Shown: piece after piece, positions 54,850-63,709 of the stretch
Layout of the letters: every line of letters starts with the position of its first letter
Position numbering within the stretch: position 1 is the stretch's first letter
Origin: Isoptericola peretonis
Lineage (GTDB): Bacteria; Actinomycetota; Actinomycetes; Actinomycetales; Cellulomonadaceae
Assembly: GCA_023241745.1 (NCBI GenBank)
Contig: JALQCY010000002.1
Span: forward strand, 868,001 to 932,000
Length of the DNA stretch: 64,000 bases
Direction: 5' to 3'
Program-made: the position numbers and the translations under genes
Notes under the pieces: model-generated
Databases searched by the model: none
What the model saw: the letters and a program-made list of their open reading frames with translations, nothing else
What the model was told of the DNA's origin: nothing

Positions 54850-56499
54850 TCACTCGCCCCGGACGCTCGGGTCGGTCCGGTCGGCCGGGGCCGTCGCACC
54901 GCGGCGCACGATCCCGGTCACGGCCGACCTGTCGGCGAGCAGGAAGCCGCCCACCACGACGCCGCCCCCGACCAGCGCGGCCAGCACCCCCACCCCGAGC
55001 GCGGCCGGGATCCCGGAGCCCGCCGGGAGCAGCGCGCCGGAGAGCAGCGAGCCTGCCAGCGCGCCGAGAGCGGTGGCGAGGACGAGCACCACGAGCGTGC
55101 GCGGGACGCCCCGCAGCGCGTCCCGCCCGGCATACCTGCCGACGGCGGCGAGGAGGCCCGCCCCGGCCACCGTCATGCCGAGGGTCGTGGCCAGGCCCAG
55201 CAGGCTGAGCACCCCCGCCTGGTCGCGGACCCCGGTCGCCGCCGGGAGGGCGAACGCCGCGACCGCCACGACGAGCCACCCGGCCACCGTCACCACCACC
55301 GCGACCCGCTGGCGGTCGATGGTGTACAGCGCCCGGGACAGGTGCAGGATCAGCGAGAAGCCGACGACTCCCGGCGCCATCCAGGCGACGGCCGCGCCCA
55401 GTCCGTCGACCGACCCCGTCGCGATCCCCTGGAACACGATCTCGACGGCCGCGGACGCCGCGACCAGGGCCGCGACGCCGACTCCCGTGACGACGAGCAA
55501 CGTGCGGGTGGTGGTGGCGAGCAGCGTCCGGAACGCGCCGAGCCGGTCGTGGGCCACGTGCTCGGCCAGGCGGGGGAAGGTGCTCGTCGCGAGCGGGAAC
55601 GCCAGCACCGCGTACGGGAGCAGGTAGACCTGCTGGGCGAACCAGTAGGTCGCGAAGGTCGACTCCGGCCCGAACCGGGAGGACGCGCCGAGCATCGCGA
55701 GCACCGACAGCTGCTGCGCGACCAGCGCACCGATGCCGGCGAACGCCAGGTTGCGGGCGCGAACGCCCTCCCCGCCCGGGAAGCGGAGCGTCGGGCGCAG
55801 CCGCGCCCCGGTGCGCAGCACGGGTCCGACGAGCGGCAGCGCGAGCACGGCCACCCCTGCCGTCGTCCCCCACCCGAGCCAGACGATCGCCTGCTCCGAG
55901 AGCGCCGCCACGTCCTTCTGGTCTCCGTCGGCGAGGCCGGCGAACACGAGGAAGACGCCGATCACGGCGAGGCTCGACAGCAGCGGGGAGAACGCCTGCC
56001 AGAAGAACCGCTTGTGCGCCTGGAGCACCCCGCCCAGGACCACCGCGACCCCGTACAGCGGCACCTGCAGGGCGAACACCCGCACGAACGTCGCCGTGAC
56101 GTCCACCAGCTCGGGGTGGCGGGGCCACAGCAGGGTCGCCACGGGGTACGCGAAGATCGCGAGCAGCGCGCCGATCGGCACGAGCACCAGCAGCGTCCAC
56201 CCGAGGAGGGCCGACGCGATCCGCGAGACCTCGACCCCGGCACGGCGCACGATCGGCCCTGCCAGCAGCGGCACCACGGAGCCGGCCAGCGCCCCGCCGG
56301 CGGCGACCTCGAAGAGCACGTTCGGCAGGAGGTTGGCCGCCTGGTACGCGGCGCCGACCCCCTCGGTGCCCACCGCGGAGGACTGGACCAACGACCGCGC
56401 GAACCCGACGAGCCGGCTCGCCACCGTCACCACGGTGATCATCGCCGCGGCGCCCGCGAGCGTCTGGGTCGCGGCCCGCAGCCCGCCGCGCGACGTCAT
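54850..56499 (-). CDS. murJ: MurJ-type lipid II flippase (MviN family)
   Basis: 549 aa with about 14 membrane helices. Moves lipid II across the membrane for peptidoglycan synthesis. N-terminal VTVASRLVGFARSLVQSSAVG and GAAYQAANLLPNVLFEVAAGGAL are MurJ-like, with the conserved charged residues in TM1-TM2. Ends in a charged tail. ATG at 56499, 4 bp after the preceding gene's stop, so it belongs to the block with the MraY-like transferase and SteA/B. Confidence 0.88.
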   Translation of the reverse strand: MTSRGGLRAATQTLAGAAAMITVVTVASRLVGFARSLVQSSAVGTEGVGAAYQAANLLPNVLFEVAAGGALAGSVVPLLAGPIVRRAGVEVSRIASALLGWTLLVLVPIGALLAIFAYPVATLLWPRHPELVDVTATFVRVFALQVPLYGVAVVLGGVLQAHKRFFWQAFSPLLSSLAVIGVFLVFAGLADGDQKDVAALSEQAIVWLGWGTTAGVAVLALPLVGPVLRTGARLRPTLRFPGGEGVRARNLAFAGIGALVAQQLSVLAMLGASSRFGPESTFATYWFAQQVYLLPYAVLAFPLATSTFPRLAEHVAHDRLGAFRTLLATTTRTLLVVTGVGVAALVAASAAVEIVFQGIATGSVDGLGAAVAWMAPGVVGFSLILHLSRALYTIDRQRVAVVVTVAGWLVVAVAAFALPAATGVRDQAGVLSLLGLATTLGMTVAGAGLLAAVGRYAGRDALRGVPRTLVVLVLATALGALAGSLLSGALLPAGSGIPAALGVGVLAALVGGGVVVGGFLLADRSAVTGIVRRGATAPADRTDPSVRGE

Positions 56500-56503
56500 G
56501 CCG

Positions 56504-57403
56504 TCACTCCCCCGTCAGGGCGTCCTGGACCGGCGCGTCCTGGGTCGCCGAGTCCCGGGCCGGCGCGTCCGTGCGCCGCCCCCACGCGTCCGCGCGGCGC
56601 AGCCACGGCGTGCGGTCGATGACGGCGGAGAAGCTCACGCGCTCGGACGCCAGCGTCAGGCCGACGACGGAGGCCAGCGCGACCAGCCGCACCCCGCGCG
56701 GTGCGCCGAACGCCCACTGGGAACCGACCAGCGCCCCGAGGGCGTTCGCGCCGCTGTCGCCCAGCATGTCGCGCTCGCCCAGGTCGCCGGGCGCGGCCAC
56801 GGCCGCCGCCCCCAGGACCACCCCGGTCGAGGCCCCGCTGGCACTGCACGCGACCGGCACGCTCAACGCGGCGGAGGCCTTGAGGGCCCGGCCCGGGCGC
56901 AGGTCGAGCAGGTTGAGCAGGTTGGCGGTGCCGGCGACGAGCGCGCCGTTCACGGCGACGTCGAGGACGTGGCCGGCCGCGCCGCCGCGCCGGCGGGTGC
57001 CGACCGCCGCGCCGACCAGCGCCGTCGCACCGATGCCGAGCACCTTGAGCCCGCCCGTCGTGAGACGCCCCTCGGCGAGCGCGCCGAGGTGGCCCCGCAG
57101 GCCCTTGACCCGCGTGCTGGTGTCCTCCGCGAGGTCGTCCACGAGCCCGAAGGCGGCCGCGCCGGCCGTCGCGATCGCCGCGCCGGCCTGCTGCCTGCCG
57201 CCCCCGGCGACGAGGGTGCCCGCGACGAGCCCGGCCGCCACCGACGGCCCCTCCAGCATACTCACCGGCTCACCGCGGTGGTTGGTGCGCGTCCAGCGCG
57301 CCGCGCCGCCGGGCGGGTCGGTCTCGAGCGCCCGGCGCGCGAGAGCCGCCCCGACCGCCGCGACGGCAGCGCCACGCAGCGCCGCGCCGAACCCGGCCGC
57401 CAT
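56504..57403 (-). CDS. MraY/WecA-like polyprenyl-phosphate sugar transferase family protein
   Basis: 299 aa with about eight predicted membrane helices. Shows the family motifs: FGLVDDLAED (DDxxD), GTANLLNLLDLRPG (NxxNxxD) and GDSGANALGALVG. They indicate a sugar-1-phosphate transferase acting on a polyprenyl phosphate carrier. Shorter and more Ala-rich than true MraY, so likely a diverged paralogue. Overlaps the SteB/MctB gene (TGATG at 57401-57405) and lies before murJ, which fits envelope synthesis. Confidence 0.82.
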   Translation of the reverse strand: MAAGFGAALRGAAVAAVGAALARRALETDPPGGAARWTRTNHRGEPVSMLEGPSVAAGLVAGTLVAGGGRQQAGAAIATAGAAAFGLVDDLAEDTSTRVKGLRGHLGALAEGRLTTGGLKVLGIGATALVGAAVGTRRRGGAAGHVLDVAVNGALVAGTANLLNLLDLRPGRALKASAALSVPVACSASGASTGVVLGAAAVAAPGDLGERDMLGDSGANALGALVGSQWAFGAPRGVRLVALASVVGLTLASERVSFSAVIDRTPWLRRADAWGRRTDAPARDSATQDAPVQDALTGE

Positions 57404-58401
57404 CAGCCGTTGCCCTGCGTCTCGCCCTGCTCGACCACCGGCGGGAGGACGGAGGCGCCCTCCTCGAAGCCGTACTGGTCGACGGTGCCCGCCTCCTGCG
57501 CGGCGACGGCGAGCGGCACGACGATCTGGCCGGTCGTCTGCTCCACGCCGCTGACCGTGCTCACCAGCTCGGCGAGGTTCTCCTCGCCCCGGATCGTCGA
57601 CACCAGGTCGCCGTCCTGGGTGGTGGGCCCGGCCACGACGGAGCTGTTCGCGATCTCGGCCGACGTCCCCGCGAGCGCGGCGAGCGCCGCCATCCCGGTC
57701 TGCTCCGGGTCGGCGTCCTGCGTCTCGGCGTCCTCCTCGGTCGCCGTGCCGCCGCCCGAGAGCAGCAGGATCGCGTCCGCCGGGGCGCTCGGCTCCGCCA
57801 CCTGCTCCACGAGGCCCACCTGCTCCAGCAGGTGCTGCTGCTGGAGCGCCTCCTCGCTGAACGCGCCGCTCTGCGCCGGCGCCCCGTCGGTGAGCGCCAC
57901 GGTGAGCGAGGCGGCGAGGAGCTGGGCGGGGCCGGACTCGTCGTCGATCACGCCGTCGACGGCGCCGGCCGGCAGCTTCTCGCGCAGCCCGTCGGCGACG
58001 GTCTCCCGCATGGTCAGCTCGTCGGCGGAGGTCCACGACGCGGTCAGGCGCTCCTGCGCGACGACGGTCGCGTCGGCGGCCTCGAGCTGGTCGAGCACGG
58101 CCTGTCGGCTGGCGTCGCTCACCTCGTCCACCTCGATCACCGCGACGTTCTTCCCCGCGAGCGATCCGGCGACGAGCTGGTCGCCGGCGCTGTCGATGAA
58201 GCGGCGCTGGTCCTGCGCCGTGGCCTGGGCGTCGCCGAGCTCCTCCCGCAGGGTGTTGCGCTCGGTGCGCAGCGTGTCGACCTGCTCGGTGAGCTGGTCC
58301 CCGAGCGTGCCCTGCAGGGGGCCGGCACCCAGGATGATGCCCACCGCGAGGGCGAGGAAGACGGAGATCAGCGAGACGAGGTGGTACCTGAAGTCGATCA
58401 C
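57403..58401 (-). CDS. SteB/MctB-like protein
   Basis: 332 aa. One N-terminal membrane helix (about 8-28, LISVFLALAVGIILGAGPLQG), a coiled coil (about 30-75) and an extracellular domain. Family is DUF3186, named copper-transport MctB (Rv1698) in mycobacteria and SteB in corynebacteria, where it works with SteA in septation. C-terminal Gln/Gly-rich tail. ATG at 58401; 60 bp downstream of steA, so same unit. Confidence 0.87.
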   Translation of the reverse strand: MIDFRYHLVSLISVFLALAVGIILGAGPLQGTLGDQLTEQVDTLRTERNTLREELGDAQATAQDQRRFIDSAGDQLVAGSLAGKNVAVIEVDEVSDASRQAVLDQLEAADATVVAQERLTASWTSADELTMRETVADGLREKLPAGAVDGVIDDESGPAQLLAASLTVALTDGAPAQSGAFSEEALQQQHLLEQVGLVEQVAEPSAPADAILLLSGGGTATEEDAETQDADPEQTGMAALAALAGTSAEIANSSVVAGPTTQDGDLVSTIRGEENLAELVSTVSGVEQTTGQIVVPLAVAAQEAGTVDQYGFEEGASVLPPVVEQGETQGNG

Positions 58402-58461
58402 GGTCGGCGAAGGTTCCTTCGGTCGGGTCGGGGCGGGCAGGCAGGCGAGAGCGGTCGGGCG

Positions 58462-59655
58462 TCACCCGCCGAAGAGGCTACCCACCCACGAGACGAGGTC
58501 GTCGATCCGGGCACCGATGATCCCGAAGAGCGTCTGGCCCGCGGCGGTGGACCACAGGGCCGCGACGACGGCGGCGACGCCCGCCAGCGACAGCAGCGTC
58601 AGCTGGAGGTTCGAGATCCGGGTCCGGTACAGGCGGGAGACGCCCTTGGCGTCGACGAGCTTGCCGCCCACCCGCAGGCGCGTGAGGAACGTGCTCGCCA
58701 TGCCCGCCCGGCCCTTGTCGAGGAACTCGACCAGGGTGGCGTGCGTGCCGACGGCCACGATCAGCTCGGCGCCCTTGTCGTCGGCGAGCAGCATGGCGAT
58801 GTCCTCGCTGGTGCCGGTCGCGGGGAAGACCACGGGCTCGACGCCGAGCGACTGCACGCGCTCGAGGCCCGGCGCGGAGCCGTCCCGGTAGGCGTGCACG
58901 ACGATCTCGGCGCCGGACGACAGCGCCCGGTCGGACACCGAGTCCATGTCGCCGACGATCATGTCGGGCTTCCAGCCGGCGTCGATGATCGCGTCCGCAC
59001 CGCCGTCGACCCCGACCAGCACCGGCCGGTTCTCCGTGATGTAGGACCTCAGCATTGCCAGGTCCTCGCGGTAGTGGTACCCGCGCACGACGATCAGCAC
59101 GTGCCGGCCGTCGAACTGCGTGCGGACGTCCGGCACGCCCACGCCGTCGAGCAGCAGGTCCCGCTCGCGCCGCAGGTACGTCATGGTGTTCTCGGCGAAG
59201 TTCTCGATCTCCGCGGAGAGGCCCTCGCGCGCCGCGGCCATGTCCGCCTCGACCGTGTCGGGCGTCTGCCGGATCCCCTCGGCCACGGTGGTGCCGTCGA
59301 CGCGCACGGTGCCGCCGTCGATCCGCACGGCCGAGCCCTCGGGCAGCGACATCACCGCCGGGCCCAGGTCGTCCACCAGGACGATCCCCGCCTCCAGGAG
59401 GATCCCCGGCCCGGCGTTCGGGTAACGGCCCGACGTCGAGCGGGCGGCGTTGAGCACCGCCGAGGGGCCGACGGCGACGAGCGCGTCGGCCGCGACGCGG
59501 TCGATGTCGACGTGGTCGATGACGGCCACGTCGCCGGGGCGCAGCCGCTTGGTCAGGTCCTTGGTCCGCGTGCCGACCCGGGCGGGTCCGCCGACGTCGG
59601 GGCCGTCGTCTCCGGCGTCGGGCGCGCGCTCGGACTTGCGCAGGATCATTTTCAT
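58462..59655 (-). CDS. steA: SteA-like cytokinetic protein (Rv1697 family)
   Basis: 397 aa. N-terminal region with LRPGDVAVIDHVDIDRVAADALV, a thiamin-pyrophosphokinase-like middle (VVGDMDSVSDRALSSGAEIVVHAY, GTSEDIAMLLADDKGAELIVAVG), then one C-terminal membrane helix (about 360-380). SteA forms part of the division septum with SteB in corynebacteria. ATG at 59655; an in-frame ATG two codons on is possible. Just downstream of recN (5 bp gap). Confidence 0.86.
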   Translation of the reverse strand: MKMILRKSERAPDAGDDGPDVGGPARVGTRTKDLTKRLRPGDVAVIDHVDIDRVAADALVAVGPSAVLNAARSTSGRYPNAGPGILLEAGIVLVDDLGPAVMSLPEGSAVRIDGGTVRVDGTTVAEGIRQTPDTVEADMAAAREGLSAEIENFAENTMTYLRRERDLLLDGVGVPDVRTQFDGRHVLIVVRGYHYREDLAMLRSYITENRPVLVGVDGGADAIIDAGWKPDMIVGDMDSVSDRALSSGAEIVVHAYRDGSAPGLERVQSLGVEPVVFPATGTSEDIAMLLADDKGAELIVAVGTHATLVEFLDKGRAGMASTFLTRLRVGGKLVDAKGVSRLYRTRISNLQLTLLSLAGVAAVVAALWSTAAGQTLFGIIGARIDDLVSWVGSLFGG

Positions 59656-59660
59656 CGCCC

Positions 59661-61424
59661 CTATCGTCCCACGGTGGAGGACTCCAGGAGCTCGACGGCG
59701 TGCTGGCGGGCGGTCGCGGACTCCTCCTGGCCCGAGAGCATCCGCGCGAGCTCGCGGACGCGGTCGTCGCCCGTGACCTCGCGCACGCCCGTCACCGTCA
59801 CGCCGTCGTCCTCGCCCGTCCCGGAGGCGTCCGCGGCCGCGCCGGTCGACTTCGTCACCACGAGGTGGGAGTCGGCGAAGGCCGCCACCTGGGCGAGGTG
59901 CGTCACGACCACCACCTGGGTGCTGCGCGCGAGCGTGGCGAGCCGCCGGCCCACCTCGACGGCGGCTCGGCCGCCCACGCCCGCGTCGACCTCGTCGAAG
60001 ACGAACGTCGGCAGCGGGGCCGCGGCCCGGCCGCTCCCGGCCCCCTCGCCCAGGCGGGCGGTGGCCAGCGCCACCTCGACCGCCAGCATCACGCGGGACA
60101 GCTCGCCGCCGGACGCGCCCTTGCCCAGGGGCCGGGCAGGAGCACCGGGGTGGGGCTCGAGGAGGAAGGACACCTGGTCGGCGCCCCAAGGGCCCGGCTC
60201 GTCGGCGGGCGCGACGTCGACCACCAGCCGGGCGCCCTTCATCGCGAGCCCCGACAGCTCCCGCGTCACCGCCTCGGCGAGCGCGTCGGCCGCGGCCCGT
60301 CGGCCGGCGGTGAGCCGCCCGGCCGCGGCGGTCAGCACCGCGTCCAGCTCGGCGGTGCGCTCGCGCATCGACGCGAGCCGCTCACCTCCGTCGTCCAGGT
60401 CGAGCAGCCGCAGCCCGGCGTCGCTGGCCCAGCGCAGCACGTCGTCCACGGTCTCGCCGTAGCTGCGGGTGAGCGCGCCCAGCTCCGCCAGCCGCGCGTG
60501 CGCGGTCTCGAGCCCCGCCGGGTCGGCCTGCAGGTCGTCGACGTACGCCGACAGGTCCGTCGCGACGTCCGCGAGCAGATAGCCGGCCTCCGCCAGCCGG
60601 GTGGCGTGGCCGCCGAGCGCCGGGTCGTCGTGAGCGGCCGCCTCGAGCGCGCGCCGCGCCCGCTCGACCGCCTCCACGGCGCTACCGGCGGTCTCCACGT
60701 CGTCGCCCGCGACGGCGTCGTGGGCCTGCTGGGCGGCGACGCGCAGCCCCTCGGCGTTGCCCAGGCGCCCCACGAGCGCGGTCAGGTCTGCGTCCTCCCC
60801 CGGTCGCGGGTCCACGCGCTCCACCTCGGCCAGGCCCAGGCGCAGCAGCTCCGCCTCTCGGGCGCGCTCGGCGCCCCGGGCGGTGAGGTCGTCGATCTCG
60901 GCGAGCAGACCGGCCCGCTCGGACCAGGCCGCCCGGTACTCGTCGAGCCGGTCCTGGTGCTCGGGCCCGGCGAAGGCGTCCAGGGCCTCGCGCTGCTTGG
61001 CGACCGTGCGCAGCCGCAGCTGGTCGGCCTGGCCGTGCACCGTCACGAGCTCGTCCGCGATCTCGGCGAGGACGGCCTGCGGCACCCCGCGTCCGCCGAG
61101 GTGCGCGCGGGAGCGCCCGGCCGCGGCGACGGTGCGCAGCACGACGACCGTCCCGTCGTCGTCGACCTCGCCGCCCGCTTCGTCCACGCGCGCCGCGACG
61201 GCCCGGTGGTCCGCCACGCGCAGCCGGCCCTCGACGACGGCGCCGTCGGCACCCGGCCGCACGGCGGCGGCGTCCGCCTTGCCGCCCATGAGCAGCCCCA
61301 GCCCGGTGAGCACCATGGTCTTGCCCGCACCCGTCTCACCGGTGATGACGGTGAGCCCGTCGGCCAGCGGCACCCGGGCGGCGCGGATCACGCCCAGGTT
61401 CTCGATCGCGATCTCCTCGAGCAC
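59661..61424 (-). CDS. recN: DNA repair protein RecN
   Basis: 587 aa SMC-like ATPase for double-strand break repair. Walker A ITGETGAGKTMVLTGL, long antiparallel coiled coil (about 150-340), signature LGKGASGGELSRVMLA, Walker B PTFVFDEVDAGVGG. GTG start at 61424 has AAGGAGG upstream; the extended frame adds an Arg-rich leader of no family match. It begins 1 nt after the NAD kinase stop. Confidence 0.95.
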   Translation of the reverse strand: MLEEIAIENLGVIRAARVPLADGLTVITGETGAGKTMVLTGLGLLMGGKADAAAVRPGADGAVVEGRLRVADHRAVAARVDEAGGEVDDDGTVVVLRTVAAAGRSRAHLGGRGVPQAVLAEIADELVTVHGQADQLRLRTVAKQREALDAFAGPEHQDRLDEYRAAWSERAGLLAEIDDLTARGAERAREAELLRLGLAEVERVDPRPGEDADLTALVGRLGNAEGLRVAAQQAHDAVAGDDVETAGSAVEAVERARRALEAAAHDDPALGGHATRLAEAGYLLADVATDLSAYVDDLQADPAGLETAHARLAELGALTRSYGETVDDVLRWASDAGLRLLDLDDGGERLASMRERTAELDAVLTAAAGRLTAGRRAAADALAEAVTRELSGLAMKGARLVVDVAPADEPGPWGADQVSFLLEPHPGAPARPLGKGASGGELSRVMLAVEVALATARLGEGAGSGRAAAPLPTFVFDEVDAGVGGRAAVEVGRRLATLARSTQVVVVTHLAQVAAFADSHLVVTKSTGAAADASGTGEDDGVTVTGVREVTGDDRVRELARMLSGQEESATARQHAVELLESSTVGR

Positions 61425-61425
61425 C

Positions 61426-62379
61426 TCACGCCTCCTTCTCGTGCGCGGCATCGTCCCTGGGCCCCTGCTCCGTCCGGTGGCCCGGCCGGTTCGCGGCGAG
61501 CTCCCGCCAGCCCACCACCGGCAGCGAGAACTTGGACACCAGGCGGTCGGTGAACGGCGCCGGTGACAGCCGCGCGAACCGCAGCGGCAGCGCGCCGCGC
61601 CGCACCTCGACCCAGGACCCCACCGGCAGGTCGATGCGCCGTCGGCCGTCGCACGTCAGCACGGCGGGCACGGGGCTGCGCTCCAGCACCTTGACGGTGT
61701 AGGTGGACCGCGGGCCGATGACCAGGGGACGCGCGAACAGGGCGTGCGCGGACAACGGCACCAGCAGCACGCCGTCCACCTCCGGCCACATCACGGGCCC
61801 GCCCGCCGAGAACGCGTGCGCCGTGGAGCCGGTCGCCGTCGACATCACCACGCCGTCGCAGCCGAAGGACGACAGCGGGCGCCCGTCGACGGCGATGCCC
61901 ACCTCGACCATGCGCTCGCGACGCGCCTTCTCCACCGTGGCCTCGTTGAGCGCCCAGCCGGTGCGGGGCGTGTCCTCCCCCGGCAGGTGCACCGCGACGT
62001 CCACCACGGCGCGCTCCTCGACCTCGTAGTCGCGTGCGGCGAGCCGCCGCACCGCCTGCCGCAGGTCGTCGCGCTCGCTCTCGGCGAGGAACCCCACGTG
62101 CCCGAGGTTGACCCCCAGCAGCGGCACCCCCGTGCCGTGCGTCAGCTCCGCGGCGCGCAGGATCGTCCCGTCGCCGCCGAGCACCATGACCGCCTCGGAC
62201 TCGGTGACCCCCTCGCGGGCGCGCGCCGCGGCCATGTGGTCGCCGAACGACTCGGCGAGGTCGTCGTCGTGGAGCGCCACCTCGAACCCTGCCTCGGTGA
62301 GCTCGCGCACGGCCTCCGACAGCGCCGCGACGGCTTCCGGGCGCCCCCCGTGGGTGACGATGAGGACTCGGCGGCTCAC
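61426..62379 (-). CDS. nadK: NAD kinase
   Basis: 317 aa. Phosphorylates NAD to NADP. Contains VLGGDGTILRAAE (GGDG), LGVNLGHVGFLAE, CDGVVMSTATGSTAHAFSAGGP and a beta-rich C-terminal domain. GTG at 62379 with GGAGGAG upstream; it overlaps the tlyA stop by 4 nt (GTGA). An in-frame ATG further upstream adds an unrelated Arg-rich stretch. Confidence 0.95.
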   Translation of the reverse strand: MSRRVLIVTHGGRPEAVAALSEAVRELTEAGFEVALHDDDLAESFGDHMAAARAREGVTESEAVMVLGGDGTILRAAELTHGTGVPLLGVNLGHVGFLAESERDDLRQAVRRLAARDYEVEERAVVDVAVHLPGEDTPRTGWALNEATVEKARRERMVEVGIAVDGRPLSSFGCDGVVMSTATGSTAHAFSAGGPVMWPEVDGVLLVPLSAHALFARPLVIGPRSTYTVKVLERSPVPAVLTCDGRRRIDLPVGSWVEVRRGALPLRFARLSPAPFTDRLVSKFSLPVVGWRELAANRPGHRTEQGPRDDAAHEKEA

Positions 62380-63314
62380 GGTGCTCCTCCGATGGTCAGG
62401 ACGGGTGGGACGGACGGCGGTGCGTCGGGGTCGCCGGGCCGCCACGCGACCGCTGCCGCGACGGCCGCGTCGCCCTCCGTGGCGGCCCGGTCGGCATCTG
62501 TCGCGGCAGCCGCGGCGGTGCTGGGGCGCAGCCAGCAGAAGAACTCGCGGTTGCCGCTGGGCCCGGGCAGCGGGCTGGGCACGACGGCGCGCGCGACGAG
62601 ACCGTGGGTCGCCGCGGCGCGCAGGACGCCGTGCACGGCCTGCGCATGCAGCCCGGGGTCGCGCACGACGCCGCCGCTGCCGAGCCTCTCGCGGCCGACC
62701 TCGAACTGCGGCTTGACCAGCAGCAGGAGGTGGGACGCCGGGCCGAGGACGGCGGCGAGCGGGCCGAGCACCAGGGTCAGCGAGATGAAGGAGAGGTCGC
62801 CCACCACGACGTCGGGGGTGCGCTCGAGGTCCGCGGGCGTCAGGTCACGCAGGTTGAAGCCCTCGACCACGGTGACGCGGTCGTCGGCCCGCAGGCCCGG
62901 GACCAGCTGGTCGTGACCGACGTCGAGCGCCACGACGTGGCGCGCGCCGCGGCGCAGGAGCACGTCGGTGAACCCACCGGTCGACGCCCCCACGTCCAGG
63001 CACCAGCCGCCGTCGATCGACGACACGAGGTCGCGGCCCTCGGGGTCTGCCCGGAGCGCGTCGAGCGCGCCGGCGAGCTTGCCGCCCGCCCGGGAGGCGT
63101 AGCCCGGGTCCTTCGGGTCCGCGACCACCGTCACCGGCGCCTCCGCCGGGACGGCGGTGGAGGGCTTGGAGGCGACGCGTCCGTCCAGCCGCACCCGGCC
63201 TGCGTCGATCAGCTCCACGGCCTGGCGCCGCGACCGGGCGAGGCCACGGCGGACGAGCTCGGCGTCGAGGCGGAGGTCGGTGCGGTCGTCCGCGCGGGCG
63301 TCCGGCGTCACCAC
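62376..63314 (-). CDS. tlyA: TlyA family rRNA 2'-O-methyltransferase
   Basis: 312 aa. S4 RNA-binding domain (about 15-75: RLDAELVRRGLARSRRQAVELIDAGRVRLDG) followed by an FtsJ/RrmJ methyltransferase fold (WCLDVGASTGGFTDVLLRRGARHV as SAM motif, VGDLSFISL). Methylates 16S C1409 and 23S C1920 ribose in mycobacteria, setting capreomycin sensitivity. Start is GTG at 63314 or the next GTG at 63311; the latter would give GTGA coupling with the small upstream gene. Third gene from the HAD end of the block. Confidence 0.92.
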   Translation of the reverse strand: MVTPDARADDRTDLRLDAELVRRGLARSRRQAVELIDAGRVRLDGRVASKPSTAVPAEAPVTVVADPKDPGYASRAGGKLAGALDALRADPEGRDLVSSIDGGWCLDVGASTGGFTDVLLRRGARHVVALDVGHDQLVPGLRADDRVTVVEGFNLRDLTPADLERTPDVVVGDLSFISLTLVLGPLAAVLGPASHLLLLVKPQFEVGRERLGSGGVVRDPGLHAQAVHGVLRAAATHGLVARAVVPSPLPGPSGNREFFCWLRPSTAAAAATDADRAATEGDAAVAAAVAWRPGDPDAPPSVPPVLTIGGAP

Positions 63315-63502
63315 GCCGATCCCGTGTCCGGGACGGCGTCGCCCTGCTCCGCCTCCGGTTCGCCGTCGAGGCGGGCGCGCAGGACCTCGTGGATCCGGGA
63401 GAACCGCTCGACGTGCTCGCTCACGGGGATCTCGTCCAGCCCGTCGAGCCCGTCGGGGCGTGCGGCCGCGGTGTCCTCGGGCATGGTCGGATCCTGCGTC
63501 AT
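63308..63502 (-). CDS. Small conserved acidic protein (Rv1693-position)
   Basis: 64 aa, very acidic, with IPVSEHVERFSRIHEVLRARLDGEPEAE near the C-terminus. It occupies the place of the short Rv1693 gene between the HAD hydrolase and tlyA in M. tuberculosis. No function known. ATG at 63502 with GGGAGGG upstream; its stop overlaps the tlyA start. Confidence 0.75.
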   Translation of the reverse strand: MTQDPTMPEDTAAARPDGLDGLDEIPVSEHVERFSRIHEVLRARLDGEPEAEQGDAVPDTGSAW

Positions 63503-63708
63503 CGTCCCTCCCTGCCGCTCGGGCTTCGTGGTCTCGTCGTCCGCACCCGTACCGGCTGTGCGGGGACCACGGGGCCGACGGTGGCGTGGACGCGACCGTC
63601 CGAGGTCCGGGTCCACGCTACCTGCTGGCGCGGACGTCCCGTGCGCGACGCACAGCCCGCGACCAGGTCGGTCACCCGGAGGCGTCCCGCGCCCCGCGCC
63701 GGGGCCAT
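63499..63708 (-). CDS. Possible small basic protein, 69 aa
   Basis: Open frame with ATG at 63708, 1 nt after the HAD hydrolase stop, and a TGA that overlaps the next gene's ATG (ATGA at 63499-63502). The protein is Arg/Pro-rich (LRVTDLVAGCASRTGRPRQQ, TSDGRVHATVGPVVPAQPV). The double coupling suggests it is translated, but no family match is recognised and high GC makes such frames easy to find. Otherwise this is a 207-bp gap without a gene. Confidence 0.4.
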   Translation of the reverse strand: MAPARGAGRLRVTDLVAGCASRTGRPRQQVAWTRTSDGRVHATVGPVVPAQPVRVRTTRPRSPSGREGR

Positions 63709-63709
63709 C

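Noticed and set aside
58462..60189. Extended N-terminus for SteA into recN
   Set aside because: The extra region is Arg/Gly-rich and overlaps recN; the family begins near the ATG at 59655.
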